A stretch of 64,000 nucleotides of DNA from Bacteroidia bacterium (GTDB lineage Bacteria > Bacteroidota > Bacteroidia > Chitinophagales > UBA2359): the NCBI GenBank assembly GCA_030427245.1, contig JAUHXA010000022.1:31759-95758 (forward strand), in the 5' to 3' direction. This document shows positions 34,790-44,107 of this stretch, piece by piece. The stretch's first letter is position 1. The number at the start of each line of letters is the position of its first letter. The notes beneath the pieces were generated by a model. It was not told the origin of the DNA. It saw nothing but the letters and a program-made list of their open reading frames with translations, and made no database searches. A program made the position numbers and the translations under genes.

Positions 34790-36772
34790 ATGAAGTTAGA
34801 TGCTAAAATACCCGAAGGTCCCATTGCAGAAAAATGGTCGAATTATCGCTCCAATGTAAAACTGGTCGCTCCAAATAATAAAAGACGAATCGAAGTAATC
34901 GTTATCGGCTCTGGTTTGGCAGGAGGTGCTGCTGCTGCAACACTTGGCGAATTGGGTTATAGCGTGAAATGTTTTTGTTTTCAAGATTCCCCAAGACGAG
35001 CGCACAGTATTGCTGCACAAGGAGGTATCAATGCTGCAAAAAACTATCAAAACGATGGTGACAGCGCTTACCGTTTGTTTTATGACACCGTAAAAGGTGG
35101 CGATTATCGTTCGAGAGAAGCCAATGTATATCGCTTGGCACAAGTCAGTACCAATATCATTGACCAATGTGTAGCGCAGGGTGTTCCCTTTGCGAGAGAA
35201 TACGGCGGATTGTTGGCAAATCGCTCTTTTGGAGGGGTGCAAGTTTCTCGTACTTTCTATGCAAGAGGTCAGACAGGGCAGCAATTACTTTTGGGGGCTT
35301 ACAGCGCTTTGAGTCGCCAAATTGCGGCAGGAAAAGTGAAGATGTACAACCGACATGAAATGTTGGAGTTGGTGATGATTGATGGTAAAACCCGTGGGAT
35401 TATTGCTCGAAATTTGATTACAGGCGAAATCGAACGACATGGCGCACATGCAGTCGTTTTGGCATCGGGTGGCTATGGAAACGTATTTTACCTGTCGACC
35501 AACGCAATGGGTTCTAATGTAACTGCAAACATGAAAGCCTACCGAAAAGGGGCGTTTTTTGCGAATCCATGCTATACACAAATTCATCCAACTTGTATTC
35601 CTGTATCGGGTCACTATCAGTCCAAATTGACGCTGATGAGTGAATCCTTGCGAAACGATGGTCGGGTTTGGGTTCCAAAATCCAAAAACGATTTGAGTAA
35701 AAACCCAAATCAAATTCCAGAAGAAGATAGGGATTACTATTTGGAGCGCATTTATCCTGCTTTCGGAAACTTGGTGCCTCGTGATGTGGCTTCAAGAGCT
35801 GCAAAATACATGTGTGACAAAGGTATGGGCGTTGGAAAAACAGGTTTGGCGGTTTATCTCGACTTTTCTTCTGCAATTGAGCGATATGGAAAAGCAGCAG
35901 CGAATACTCAAAACATCGACAACCCAAGTAAAAAAGAAATCGAAAAACTGGGTAAAGAAGTTATTGAGTCCAAATATGGCAACTTGTTTGAAATGTATCA
36001 ACGCATCACAGACGAAAACCCCTACGATACCCCAATGAAAATTTACCCCGCTGTTCACTACACAATGGGTGGGCTTTGGGTAGATTACGAATTGGGGACA
36101 ACTGTTCCAGGACTTTATGCCACAGGCGAATGTAATTTTTCCGACCACGGAGCGAACCGATTAGGAGCTTCCGCCTTGATGCAAGGATTAGCAGATGGTT
36201 ATTTTGTATTACCTGTCACAATAGGTTCTTACCTCGCTGGCGAAATTAGAACTCCTCAAACGGACACAAATCACCCTGCTTTTGTAGAAGCTGAAAAAAG
36301 CGTAAAAGACAACATCAATAAACTTCTCAATATCAAAGGCGACAAATCTGTGGACGATTTCCATAGAGAATTGGGTTTGATAATGTGGAACAAATGTGGC
36401 ATGTCTCGAAATGCTCAAGGACTGCAAGAAGCAATCAAAGAAATTCAAGCACTTCGCAAAGAATTTTGGAATAATGTTTATGTGCCAGGAACAGCAGATG
36501 AGTTCAACCCCGAATTGGAAAAAGCAGGTAGAGTAGCCGACTTCCTGGACTTGGGGGAGTTGATGTGTCGAGATGCCTTGAATCGAAATGAATCTGCTGG
36601 CGGACACTTCCGAGAGGAATATCGAACACCTGAAGGAGAAGCACAGCGTGATGATGAAAATTATACTTATGTGGCAGCATGGGAATATGCAGGAGAAGGA
36701 AAAGAACCTATCTTGAACAAAGAGGAACTGACCTTCAATGACATCGAATTGAAAACAAGAAGCTACAAGTAA
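34790..36772 (+). CDS. sdhA: Succinate dehydrogenase/fumarate reductase flavoprotein subunit
   Basis: The catalytic FAD subunit, 660 residues from the ATG at 34790 (a TTG at 34781 is a less likely start). FAD-binding [22 protein letters not shown]; the covalent-FAD histidine in [13 protein letters not shown]; active-site blocks [24 protein letters not shown] and [13 protein letters not shown]; and the flavin motif [14 protein letters not shown]. Length and sequence fit the large Bacteroidota/Bacillus-type SdhA. It oxidises succinate to fumarate, or the reverse, at the membrane with SdhB and SdhC. Confidence 0.95.
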   Translation: MKLDAKIPEGPIAEKWSNYRSNVKLVAPNNKRRIEVIVIGSGLAGGAAAATLGELGYSVKCFCFQDSPRRAHSIAAQGGINAAKNYQNDGDSAYRLFYDTVKGGDYRSREANVYRLAQVSTNIIDQCVAQGVPFAREYGGLLANRSFGGVQVSRTFYARGQTGQQLLLGAYSALSRQIAAGKVKMYNRHEMLELVMIDGKTRGIIARNLITGEIERHGAHAVVLASGGYGNVFYLSTNAMGSNVTANMKAYRKGAFFANPCYTQIHPTCIPVSGHYQSKLTLMSESLRNDGRVWVPKSKNDLSKNPNQIPEEDRDYYLERIYPAFGNLVPRDVASRAAKYMCDKGMGVGKTGLAVYLDFSSAIERYGKAAANTQNIDNPSKKEIEKLGKEVIESKYGNLFEMYQRITDENPYDTPMKIYPAVHYTMGGLWVDYELGTTVPGLYATGECNFSDHGANRLGASALMQGLADGYFVLPVTIGSYLAGEIRTPQTDTNHPAFVEAEKSVKDNINKLLNIKGDKSVDDFHRELGLIMWNKCGMSRNAQGLQEAIKEIQALRKEFWNNVYVPGTADEFNPELEKAGRVADFLDLGELMCRDALNRNESAGGHFREEYRTPEGEAQRDDENYTYVAAWEYAGEGKEPILNKEELTFNDIELKTRSYK

Positions 36773-36806
36773 GACGTAGTGAAGACTTTTGAGGTTTGGT
36801 TAACAA

Positions 36807-36889
36807 CGGTATCGGATACCTTATTTTGAGAAAAACCCAACCAAGTAAAGACTCAAAATCATATCGGTAGAAGAAGATATCCGATACCT
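36807..36889 (+). repeat. Paired palindromes between sdhA and sdhB (copy 3)
   Basis: CGGTATCGGATACCT at 36807-36821 and AGATATCCGATACCT at 36875-36889 are separated by 53 bp. Each differs from the consensus by one base. The spacer sequence is unrelated to that of the other two copies. The pair lies wholly in the sdhA-sdhB gap. Confidence 0.75.
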
Positions 36890-36919
36890 CTTTTATGAAT
36901 CTCCAATTAATCTGTTTAT

Positions 36920-37678
36920 ATGAAATTGACATTAAAAATTTGGCGACAAAGAAATAGCAATGATAAAGGCAAATTGGAAACCTATCCCGTAGATGGCATC
37001 ACCACTGATATGTCGTTTTTGGAAATGATAGATGTATTGAACCAACAGCTTATCAAAGATAAAAAAGACCCTGTGGCATTTGACCACGATTGCCGAGAAG
37101 GTATATGTGGAATGTGCAGCATGGTCATCAATGGTCGTCCACATGGTCCTTGGGAAGGCACAACGACTTGCCAACTTCACATGAGGGCTTTTAAAGATGG
37201 CGATACAGTGGTAATCGAGCCTTGGCGTGCAGCTTCTTTCCCTGTGATAAAAGATTTAGTTGTTGACCGTACCTCTTTCGACAAAATCATTCAAGCAGGT
37301 GGATACATTTCCGTCAATACCGGCAATGCAGTAGATGCCAACTCCCTACCAATTGACAAAACAAATGCTGAAGACGCATTTGACGCAGCTGCATGTATTG
37401 GCTGTGGCGCTTGTGTCGCCGCTTGTCCCAATTCTTCAGGAATGTTGTTTTTGGGTGCAAAAGTTTCACACCTTGCCTTGCTTCCACAAGGTGAACCTGA
37501 GCGTGAAAAACGGGTCTTGAACATGATGAAAACCCACGACGATGAGGGTTTTGGCGGTTGTACCAATACAGGTGCATGTGAAGCAGAATGTCCAAAAGGA
37601 ATTTCTTTGACCAACATCGCTCGCTTGAATCGTGAGTATATGCGGGCTGCAATAGGTTCAGAAGAGGAAGTGCGATAG
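36920..37678 (+). CDS. sdhB: Succinate dehydrogenase/fumarate reductase iron-sulfur subunit
   Basis: A 252-residue subunit with three iron-sulfur clusters: the [2Fe-2S] site [15 protein letters not shown] plus a later Cys (TTCQLH), the [4Fe-4S] site [12 protein letters not shown], and the [3Fe-4S] site around [15 protein letters not shown]. It carries electrons from SdhA to the hemes of SdhC. It is last in sdhCAB and is followed within 60 bp by a strong terminator. Confidence 0.95.
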   Translation: MKLTLKIWRQRNSNDKGKLETYPVDGITTDMSFLEMIDVLNQQLIKDKKDPVAFDHDCREGICGMCSMVINGRPHGPWEGTTTCQLHMRAFKDGDTVVIEPWRAASFPVIKDLVVDRTSFDKIIQAGGYISVNTGNAVDANSLPIDKTNAEDAFDAAACIGCGACVAACPNSSGMLFLGAKVSHLALLPQGEPEREKRVLNMMKTHDDEGFGGCTNTGACEAECPKGISLTNIARLNREYMRAAIGSEEEVR

Positions 37679-37730
37679 TATCGTGATTCGCTGACTGTTA
37701 ATCTATTCACAAAATATAATAGATAATTTT

Positions 37731-37769
37731 ATCCGCTATTTTCTGTTTTAAGAAAATAGCGGATTTTTT
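37731..37769 (+). terminator. Rho-independent terminator of sdhCAB
   Basis: A perfect 14-bp stem (37731-37744 with 37751-37764), ATCCGCTATTTTCT, a 6-nt loop and a T6 run. It closes the sdh operon. Confidence 0.92.
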
Positions 37770-37810
37770 GTGTGTCACCTTCAATGTAAAATAAGCCGAA
37801 AAATTAAAAT

Positions 37811-38480
37811 ATGACGGAATTTACTGAACGATATAAAAGCTTGTCCAATTTTGAACTTTGGGAAATTTTAGCCGAAGCAAAAAACTATCAACCCTCTCAG
37901 TACAGGACAAAACTATATTTGAAGCGAAAGACCTTATAGGTTTAACCTCTGAAAGTATGTACATGTTTGATAATCTGTTTTTTTTACATAAACAAAAACC
38001 TATAAGGTTTAAGAGTCATGCTCAATAAAACGTTTTGTCCTGTACAAAGATCAACCCTTAGCAGTTGAAACGGCAAAAAAAGAAATAGAAAGTCGAAATC
38101 TATCAGAGGAAGAAATAAATCGGGTTAAACTCGAAGTAGAATCCAAACAACTTGAAAAACAAAAACTAATAAAAAATAGAAAGCAAAAAGAAGATAAAAT
38201 AAAAAGTGCTGTAGCTACATTTTTAGACACAATCAACCCTATACAAACAACTGGAATTCAAACTCCCGAAAAAACGATAAGGTTAATTGTTATAGTTTTT
38301 ACAGGAATTTTCTTTATGAGTTTAGGGCGGCAACCTTTAGGAAATCCAACTCTTGAAGTTATTTTCCCAACTGCATCACCTATTACTTATTTGTTCAGTT
38401 TGTTTATCTATGTTGGCACATTATGGGTTATAAGTAAAGAAGGTATTAGAGAAATCTATTTTTTGAGAAAAGAGAACTAA
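37811..38480 (+). pseudogene. Small two-helix membrane protein gene interrupted by an insertion element
   Basis: The ATG at 37811 reads MTEFTERYKSLSNFELWEILAEAKNYQ and is then broken by a 154-bp element at 37896-38049. Joining 37811-37895 to 38059-38480 restores an uninterrupted frame of about 168 residues to TAA 38478-38480: continuing PLAVETAKKEIESRNLSEEEINRVK, a Lys-rich helix, then two membrane segments (LIVIVFTGIFFMSLG and ITYLFSLFIYVGTLWVIS). The N-terminal helix resembles short regions often preceding membrane helices in Bacteroidota proteins of unknown role. As it stands only a 42-residue fragment would be made. Its last bases overlap the stop of the convergent 1792-residue gene. Confidence 0.8.
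37896..38049. mobile_element. 154-bp MITE-like element with 9-bp target duplication
   Basis: Direct repeats ATCAACCCT at 37887-37895 and 38050-38058 flank the element. Ends are inverted: left CTCAGTACAGGACAAAAC, right (reverse complement) CTTTGTACAGGACAAAAC. Inside, ACCTTATAGGTTT and AAACCTATAAGGT form a second, perfect inverted pair. No ORF of useful length is present, so it depends on a transposase elsewhere. The CTCAG-like terminus and 9-bp duplication recall IS4-group elements, but that link is inference. Its ends differ from those of the element at 4012. Confidence 0.9.
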
Positions 38481-41400
38481 TACCCAGCCCCTTTCGTTCC
38501 AAAATCCTTAACACACCGAAAGCCCACAGCCCCAGACCTATCATCAGGATTAGCACTTGCCCTATCCGTCACCTCCAAATCTTTGACAGGACTATTGTAT
38601 GTCCCGCCTCGCATCACCTTTTGTTCTGTAACATTCACATTAGAAGAAGAATACGCATTAGGGGCATACCAATCCTGACACCATTCCGCCACATTCCCAC
38701 TCATATCGTACAACCCCAATTCATTTGCTCTCTTTTTACCCACATTGTATATATTACCATTGGAATTGCCCTGATACCATGCCACCTGTCCTGCGTCATT
38801 GCTACCCGCATATAAATACTGAGAACCATTTTGCCCACCATTTGCAGCAAATTCCCATTCTGCTTCGGTCGGCAGGCGTTTACCATAAAAGCGAGCATAC
38901 TCATTCGCTCCATACCAAGTCACATTCCTTACAGGTTGATTTTCAAAACCCTTCAAAACCCTTTGTGCCAATTTCCCATCCCTGTCCGAAAAAATCCTCT
39001 CTCTCCTTTCCTCAAAAAGCGGTCTCCCCGAATAACTACCCTCCTTCACCTTATCACTGCCGTATTCCTTCAAAAAATTCGCAAACTGAACATTCGTCAC
39101 TTCAAATTTGTCCATGTAAAAATCACCGACATTGATGCGGTGAGCAGGCCTCTCATCTGCTTCTCCACTATTCGTTCCCATCATAAAAACCCCTCCTTCC
39201 ACATAGACCATTCCCGCAGGAGCCAACAATTGTTGTCGAGTATCTTCTTGATTCACTTTCATTTGTTCGTACTGACCAATCTCCGCTTGCAGTGTAGCAT
39301 CATCGGTAGAAGCATTGACATTTGGTTTTGAAGTAGTTTCAGTCACCTGGACCAATTCATTTACCCGATTACCCTTTTTGTCAATTTCAAAAGTCCGCCC
39401 ATCGACTTTCACCGTTGCAATTCCGTTTTTGAAAATCGTCACTTCATCGTATTGAGGCGCAATGACCACCTCACCCTCAGGATTGATAAATCCAATTTTT
39501 TCCTTCTTCTGAATACCCGCCAAGCCCTCACTGAATATGCCAATTCCCTCATAATAAAGCGGCACCAAAACTTGCCCTCTGATATTGATGATTCCCCAAA
39601 GCCCATTTTCACCTTGAACCCGCATCAATCCATATTGATTAGGTTCACTCACATAAGCATAATCACCTTTATTGAAGTTGGGCACAGAAGTATCGTTTTT
39701 GTAATAAGAAGCAAGAATAGCAGGAGTCACATCAAATGTCCAACCTCTTACTGCTCGTAGAGTTTCCTGCTCCAATGTCACACTTCCTTCCATCCCATTT
39801 CCTTTGAGGGAAGCGAACTGTTGGTCAATAATTTGGTTTTGCAGTTCAAAGAAATTGAAGATATTCGTGCGGCTTTTATTGAAAGCCCATTCATCTTTTT
39901 TATAATTACCATAAATAGATTTTCGAAGCTCCAATTCAGCAGAACTCGTATTGCTGCCCTCCTCTTTTGACCACTTCAAAGTAGCAACATCCTCTTTTAT
40001 AGAAGGCTCATAGGTAAAGTCTTGAATCAACTCATTGTTGAAACGCACTGTACCATCTGCCTCAATGACCAGCTTTGCAAAGCTTCGCCATTTGATGTCT
40101 TGCGAAAATTTGGAACTCATCAAATAAACCCCATTCCAGTCTTCGCCCAACAACTGCTTCAATCTTTGCCTTTCTGCCAATTGCTCCAATTCTCCCACAT
40201 CAATCCCCAAATCCTCTAAAGTGTTCAATACTTCTTGTTGCAGTTCGCCTGTTGTTCTCAAATAAAAATCTTGCAGCAAAGGCAAAATCGCCATATTGGT
40301 TTTGAAATATTCCTTATCCAAATCCAAAACAGATGCAATGTCCTGCAATCCCTCCTGCAAAGAATCCATATACAAATAACTCACCGCACGGGCATACAAT
40401 ACAGCCGTATCTCTCGGTGTATGTGCATGAGCTTGACTAAACAACGAAGCAGCCGCAGCATACTCCTGTTTATTGTATTGAATTACTCCTAAATTGTATA
40501 TCGAATAAGCTATACTTCTAAAGTCGGCTTCCGTCAAAAACAAAGTATTTTCAGAAGCAGTCAATGTATTTCTTCCTGTTGGAGAATACGCTACGGGGTA
40601 TTTTCCTTGTCCAAAATCGGCAAAAGTAGTATTGAGTTTTTTGAAGTTGTATTGAACGTTAAACAATGTATTCTCTGGGGTAGATATAGGTGTAGATTGT
40701 TCTGGAATAGTTGTTTTCCCCTGTAAAGCTGCTTTCGCCAAAGCCCAACTTTCTACACCATTCCACGACAACTTCAATGTCCAAATCTCTGTTTCGCCTG
40801 TCTTTGCATCTGCAATAAAAATGTACTTTTCGTTTTTGGAAATCCCCGCCGCATAAGGTTGAATGTCCAATTGTGTCATATGCATTTGCCCGTTTTCATC
40901 ATGAACCGTCAATTCTCCATCTTCCGAAACCGTCACTTGCAGCAAATCATCCAATACAAAAAAAGCTGCCACTGCTGGTGCATTGAAGTCAAAATCTTGA
41001 ATATGTTCTCCACTCTCCAGCTTTTTCCAAATAATCTGACTTTTTGAAGGATACAAAACATCTTGAACATCTTCTGAAAAATCAGGATTCTTGACACCTA
41101 TGGATAAATAAGAAATATCTTTTTTCGCTCCAAAAGAATAATCACCATTTGCACCTTCCGTAATTTCCAACTCGGCCAAAGTAGAAATTTCTAAGTTTCT
41201 CTCCTCTCCCACATAAGTCACTAAGATGCGATTAGTAGAATTCGGCACAAAACAAGCATAAGTATACAACTGATAAGGCTGTGAATACGCATACAATTCC
41301 GTACCGTCCAAATCCCAAATCCGAACCGTACCATCCATAGAAGAGGTTATCACCCACGGATAATTCTCCGAAAAATTCACCGAAGTCACCTCGTCTGTAT

Positions 41401-43855
41401 GTCCAACATATTCGGTCAGCACATAGCCATCCAAATCCCAAAGTCGTACCACAAAATCATCCTTTGAAATGGTGGCAAAACAAGTATCACTTGCACAAAA
41501 CTGCATTTTTTGAACACCCTGTGTAATTTTCAAATCACTTTCGTAGTCAATATCGTAGGTTTTTGCAGCCTTCAAAAAACCTTCTATTGCCCGACCTTTC
41601 AGCAAACTATCTGCCTCACTTCCATCCCCTTCTTGTGCATCGTAATAGGTCAAAGCCAAATTGTAGCGAGCTTTGGTGTATGTCGTATCTATTGCAAGAG
41701 ACGTATCGAGCAAGGCTTGTTTTTTGACAGGGTCCGGATTGATTTGGGCTTGATAGTGGTAAAAACGGGCTGTGTCTCTTTTGTTAACAAGGTAAAAATA
41801 TTCCCCTTCAAACTCAGTTAGATGTTCACCTTCAGGCACTTCAATAACTCCCCCTATAAACGCCAAAGTCCACAACACAAGGGCTACCAATACATAGTTT
41901 TTGAAACCCAAAATCGGCAATCCACCTTTGAACAAATTTTCTTTCACCAATTCAGGCATCGCAAAAGCATCCTTGATTTTCTGAACCGAGCGTTGATATT
42001 TCACCCGCACAAACTGCAATAGTTTGTCTCTATCCATCAATTCCGCCAACGCTTTTTGGTGTGTCTTTTTTGCAGCAACATCCTCCGCCAATTCCCATTC
42101 GTTTATGGCCAGATTCATGGCATATTCATCATAAGCATAACTATTGGTAGGAGGTGGATTTTCTTTGAGTAATTGCACAATCGCTTGTCGAGCCAAACTC
42201 TCATATTCAAGCTCCAAATCCGCCAACAAAATTTGACGATCGACATCGGGAATATAACCTTCTCGAAACCAAGGCAAACGAGCCAATTGCAACAAGTTTG
42301 TAGGAAGCAGCAGTGATTTTTCACCTGTGGCTACCTCTTCCCTTTCCCTATTTGCAGCAGACACTTCAAGAGTTGACATTTTTTTTGCCAAATGCAAAGT
42401 AAAATCCCAATGCAATTCGGGATAAACCGCACAAGCACACAGCAATTGATAGGTTTTTGGGTCAAATTGTTGCTGCAATTCGCTCGCTTCAACAGAGCCT
42501 TCCATTGAAGAAAATCCGTTGGAAACATCTGACAACCAATACTTCAATGGGTACTGTTCGGGATGCAAAAGGGTATCGTCCATTTTCTCCAAGGCAGCAA
42601 TCTTAGCAGGAAAAATGTGGAAAATATTCGACAATTGAATTTCTGCAAAACCCCAGTCGCTTGTAGGTTTGGGCGTAACCAAAAATCGTGTTGACCACGC
42701 TGAAAATTGCTGCGTCCAGATCAAAACCTCCTCACTTACCGCATCCAAAAACGCTGTTCCGCTTCCCATCACCAACAGTCTATGAGTCGGAAACTGCATA
42801 GCCAATTCGTATAAATTGGTTTCGATTTGATACTCGATTTTCCAACAATGTCGAGGGTCGTTTTGGTAAAAATAGCGTTCGATATAGACATCTTGTTGCG
42901 CCAATTCTTCGGTCAATCGCTCAAAAAATCGGGCTTGATGGTCTTTAGGTGTTTGTTCTTCTATCAAAACCAAATACTCCACAGGTCGAGAAGTATCGTC
43001 GTATTCAAAACTCGGATAACCCCCCGATTCTAAAGTTGCCGCAATCGTTCTGTCGACATTTAAGACCTGCGTATCGCCTTTGATTCGTACCCGCATCTCT
43101 TTAGCCGTCTGGTAAAAAGTAGGCGTTTGATAGAGTTTTTTGGGGATGTCCGCAACCTGCAAAGGATTCCAATAATCGGGCGGTGCTTGATTGCGTTCTC
43201 TTTGCAGCAGTGCCTGCTTTTTGTTGCGGCGATACAACTGATAGACCACAAAAGCAATAAAAATTCCCAATAAAACTGCCCATTTCACCAACTTCAACCA
43301 CCATCCGAGGCGTTGATACCATTTAGCAATCAGGTAATCAATGTCTTCTTCAATTTCGGGCTTGAGCGTCAATGAAATTTTGCCGCTGTTGTTGCGAGTG
43401 CTTGCCGAAAAAGGCGTTTTGGTAGGAGGATCGGGAAGGATTTGGGAAATACTTGTTGTATCCCGAACAGTCTGCTGCCCAAGGCCAATCGTTTGCCGCA
43501 GTTTGTCTGTATAATCCTGCCGCAATTGCTCTAATTGTTCTCTTTGGGTAAACCATACAAGAGTGAATCCCAACACAAAAGCCAACAGGCCCAACAACCA
43601 ATAATTTCGTTTTTTGGGCAAAATATCCGCCAATGTAGGCTGTTTGGGAGGTGTGGGTGAAGAGTCGTTTTTGACCTGTAAAGGTATGGTTTCAAATTGG
43701 TCAAAATAGTTGTCAAAGGCTTGATAGAACAATTGCTGCTGTTTGGGATTAGTAGCAAAAATGGGTGCCAACAAATGCTTCAATTGCGACTTACCATAAT
43801 CACCTTCCATCTGGTTGAGCAGAATCTGCAATCTCAAATGTGTGTCTATACCCAC
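38477..43855 (-). CDS. 1792-residue membrane protein with vWA-like, TPR, WD40, WG-repeat and SUMF1 domains
   Basis: Domains in order: a helical N-terminus (1-60); membrane helix 1 (about 85-102); helix 2 (about 190-207); an alpha/beta region that may be a vWA-like fold (about 290-400; EYLVLIEEQTPKDHQARFFERL, HRLLVMGSG); a helical region to 630; membrane helix 3 near 645-665; TPR-like helices (about 705-770); WD40 blades (about 785-890; FVVRLWDLDG, VTSSMDGTVRIWDLDG); further TPR (about 1130-1220); WG repeats (about 1395-1495; GLWGIINIRGQVLVP, IGFINPEGEVVIAPQYDEV); and a C-terminal formylglycine-generating-enzyme-like domain (about 1545-1790; MVYVEGGVFMMGTNSGEADERPAHRI, LPTEAEWEFAANGG, GNVAEWCQDWY, GFRCVKD). 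The paired catalytic Cys of true FGE is not evident, so that domain probably binds a ligand. It looks like a sensor or scaffold protein; no function is assigned. Confidence 0.7.
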   Translation of the reverse strand: MGIDTHLRLQILLNQMEGDYGKSQLKHLLAPIFATNPKQQQLFYQAFDNYFDQFETIPLQVKNDSSPTPPKQPTLADILPKKRNYWLLGLLAFVLGFTLVWFTQREQLEQLRQDYTDKLRQTIGLGQQTVRDTTSISQILPDPPTKTPFSASTRNNSGKISLTLKPEIEEDIDYLIAKWYQRLGWWLKLVKWAVLLGIFIAFVVYQLYRRNKKQALLQRERNQAPPDYWNPLQVADIPKKLYQTPTFYQTAKEMRVRIKGDTQVLNVDRTIAATLESGGYPSFEYDDTSRPVEYLVLIEEQTPKDHQARFFERLTEELAQQDVYIERYFYQNDPRHCWKIEYQIETNLYELAMQFPTHRLLVMGSGTAFLDAVSEEVLIWTQQFSAWSTRFLVTPKPTSDWGFAEIQLSNIFHIFPAKIAALEKMDDTLLHPEQYPLKYWLSDVSNGFSSMEGSVEASELQQQFDPKTYQLLCACAVYPELHWDFTLHLAKKMSTLEVSAANREREEVATGEKSLLLPTNLLQLARLPWFREGYIPDVDRQILLADLELEYESLARQAIVQLLKENPPPTNSYAYDEYAMNLAINEWELAEDVAAKKTHQKALAELMDRDKLLQFVRVKYQRSVQKIKDAFAMPELVKENLFKGGLPILGFKNYVLVALVLWTLAFIGGVIEVPEGEHLTEFEGEYFYLVNKRDTARFYHYQAQINPDPVKKQALLDTSLAIDTTYTKARYNLALTYYDAQEGDGSEADSLLKGRAIEGFLKAAKTYDIDYESDLKITQGVQKMQFCASDTCFATISKDDFVVRLWDLDGYVLTEYVGHTDEVTSVNFSENYPWVITSSMDGTVRIWDLDGTELYAYSQPYQLYTYACFVPNSTNRILVTYVGEERNLEISTLAELEITEGANGDYSFGAKKDISYLSIGVKNPDFSEDVQDVLYPSKSQIIWKKLESGEHIQDFDFNAPAVAAFFVLDDLLQVTVSEDGELTVHDENGQMHMTQLDIQPYAAGISKNEKYIFIADAKTGETEIWTLKLSWNGVESWALAKAALQGKTTIPEQSTPISTPENTLFNVQYNFKKLNTTFADFGQGKYPVAYSPTGRNTLTASENTLFLTEADFRSIAYSIYNLGVIQYNKQEYAAAASLFSQAHAHTPRDTAVLYARAVSYLYMDSLQEGLQDIASVLDLDKEYFKTNMAILPLLQDFYLRTTGELQQEVLNTLEDLGIDVGELEQLAERQRLKQLLGEDWNGVYLMSSKFSQDIKWRSFAKLVIEADGTVRFNNELIQDFTYEPSIKEDVATLKWSKEEGSNTSSAELELRKSIYGNYKKDEWAFNKSRTNIFNFFELQNQIIDQQFASLKGNGMEGSVTLEQETLRAVRGWTFDVTPAILASYYKNDTSVPNFNKGDYAYVSEPNQYGLMRVQGENGLWGIINIRGQVLVPLYYEGIGIFSEGLAGIQKKEKIGFINPEGEVVIAPQYDEVTIFKNGIATVKVDGRTFEIDKKGNRVNELVQVTETTSKPNVNASTDDATLQAEIGQYEQMKVNQEDTRQQLLAPAGMVYVEGGVFMMGTNSGEADERPAHRINVGDFYMDKFEVTNVQFANFLKEYGSDKVKEGSYSGRPLFEERRERIFSDRDGKLAQRVLKGFENQPVRNVTWYGANEYARFYGKRLPTEAEWEFAANGGQNGSQYLYAGSNDAGQVAWYQGNSNGNIYNVGKKRANELGLYDMSGNVAEWCQDWYAPNAYSSSNVNVTEQKVMRGGTYNSPVKDLEVTDRASANPDDRSGAVGFRCVKDFGTKGAGY

Positions 43856-44020
43856 TACAAAACCTTGCCGCTTGATGTAAGCGATGAATCCTTCAAAAAG
43901 CAGGAAATCTTTCGGGCTATGTGATTCGTTTGTTATTGGTGATTTTTATATTGTTTATAATCAGTCATTTTTACCTTTCGTCAACAAAAGTATTGAAAAT
44001 GTGTGTAAATATAATCGCAT

Positions 44021-44062
44021 AAAAAACAAACATCTGTTAGGCCTGAAAAACCCAACAGATGT
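44021..44062 (-). terminator. Terminator of the LamG-PNGase gene
   Basis: Read on the minus strand, ACATCTGTTGGG pairs with a CCTAACAGATGT arm across a short loop (44051-44062 with 44030-44041, one mismatch) and is followed by TTTGTTTTTT. It lies 46 bp after the stop at 44108. Confidence 0.7.
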
Positions 44063-44107
44063 GCTTATCATTATCAATAAACTCTTTTGCTCTCTGAGAC
44101 AATCAGG

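Noticed and set aside
38590..38900. Possible diversity-generating retroelement target in the SUMF1-like domain
   Set aside because: SUMF1/C-type-lectin folds are common targets, but no reverse transcriptase or template repeat is present in the window.
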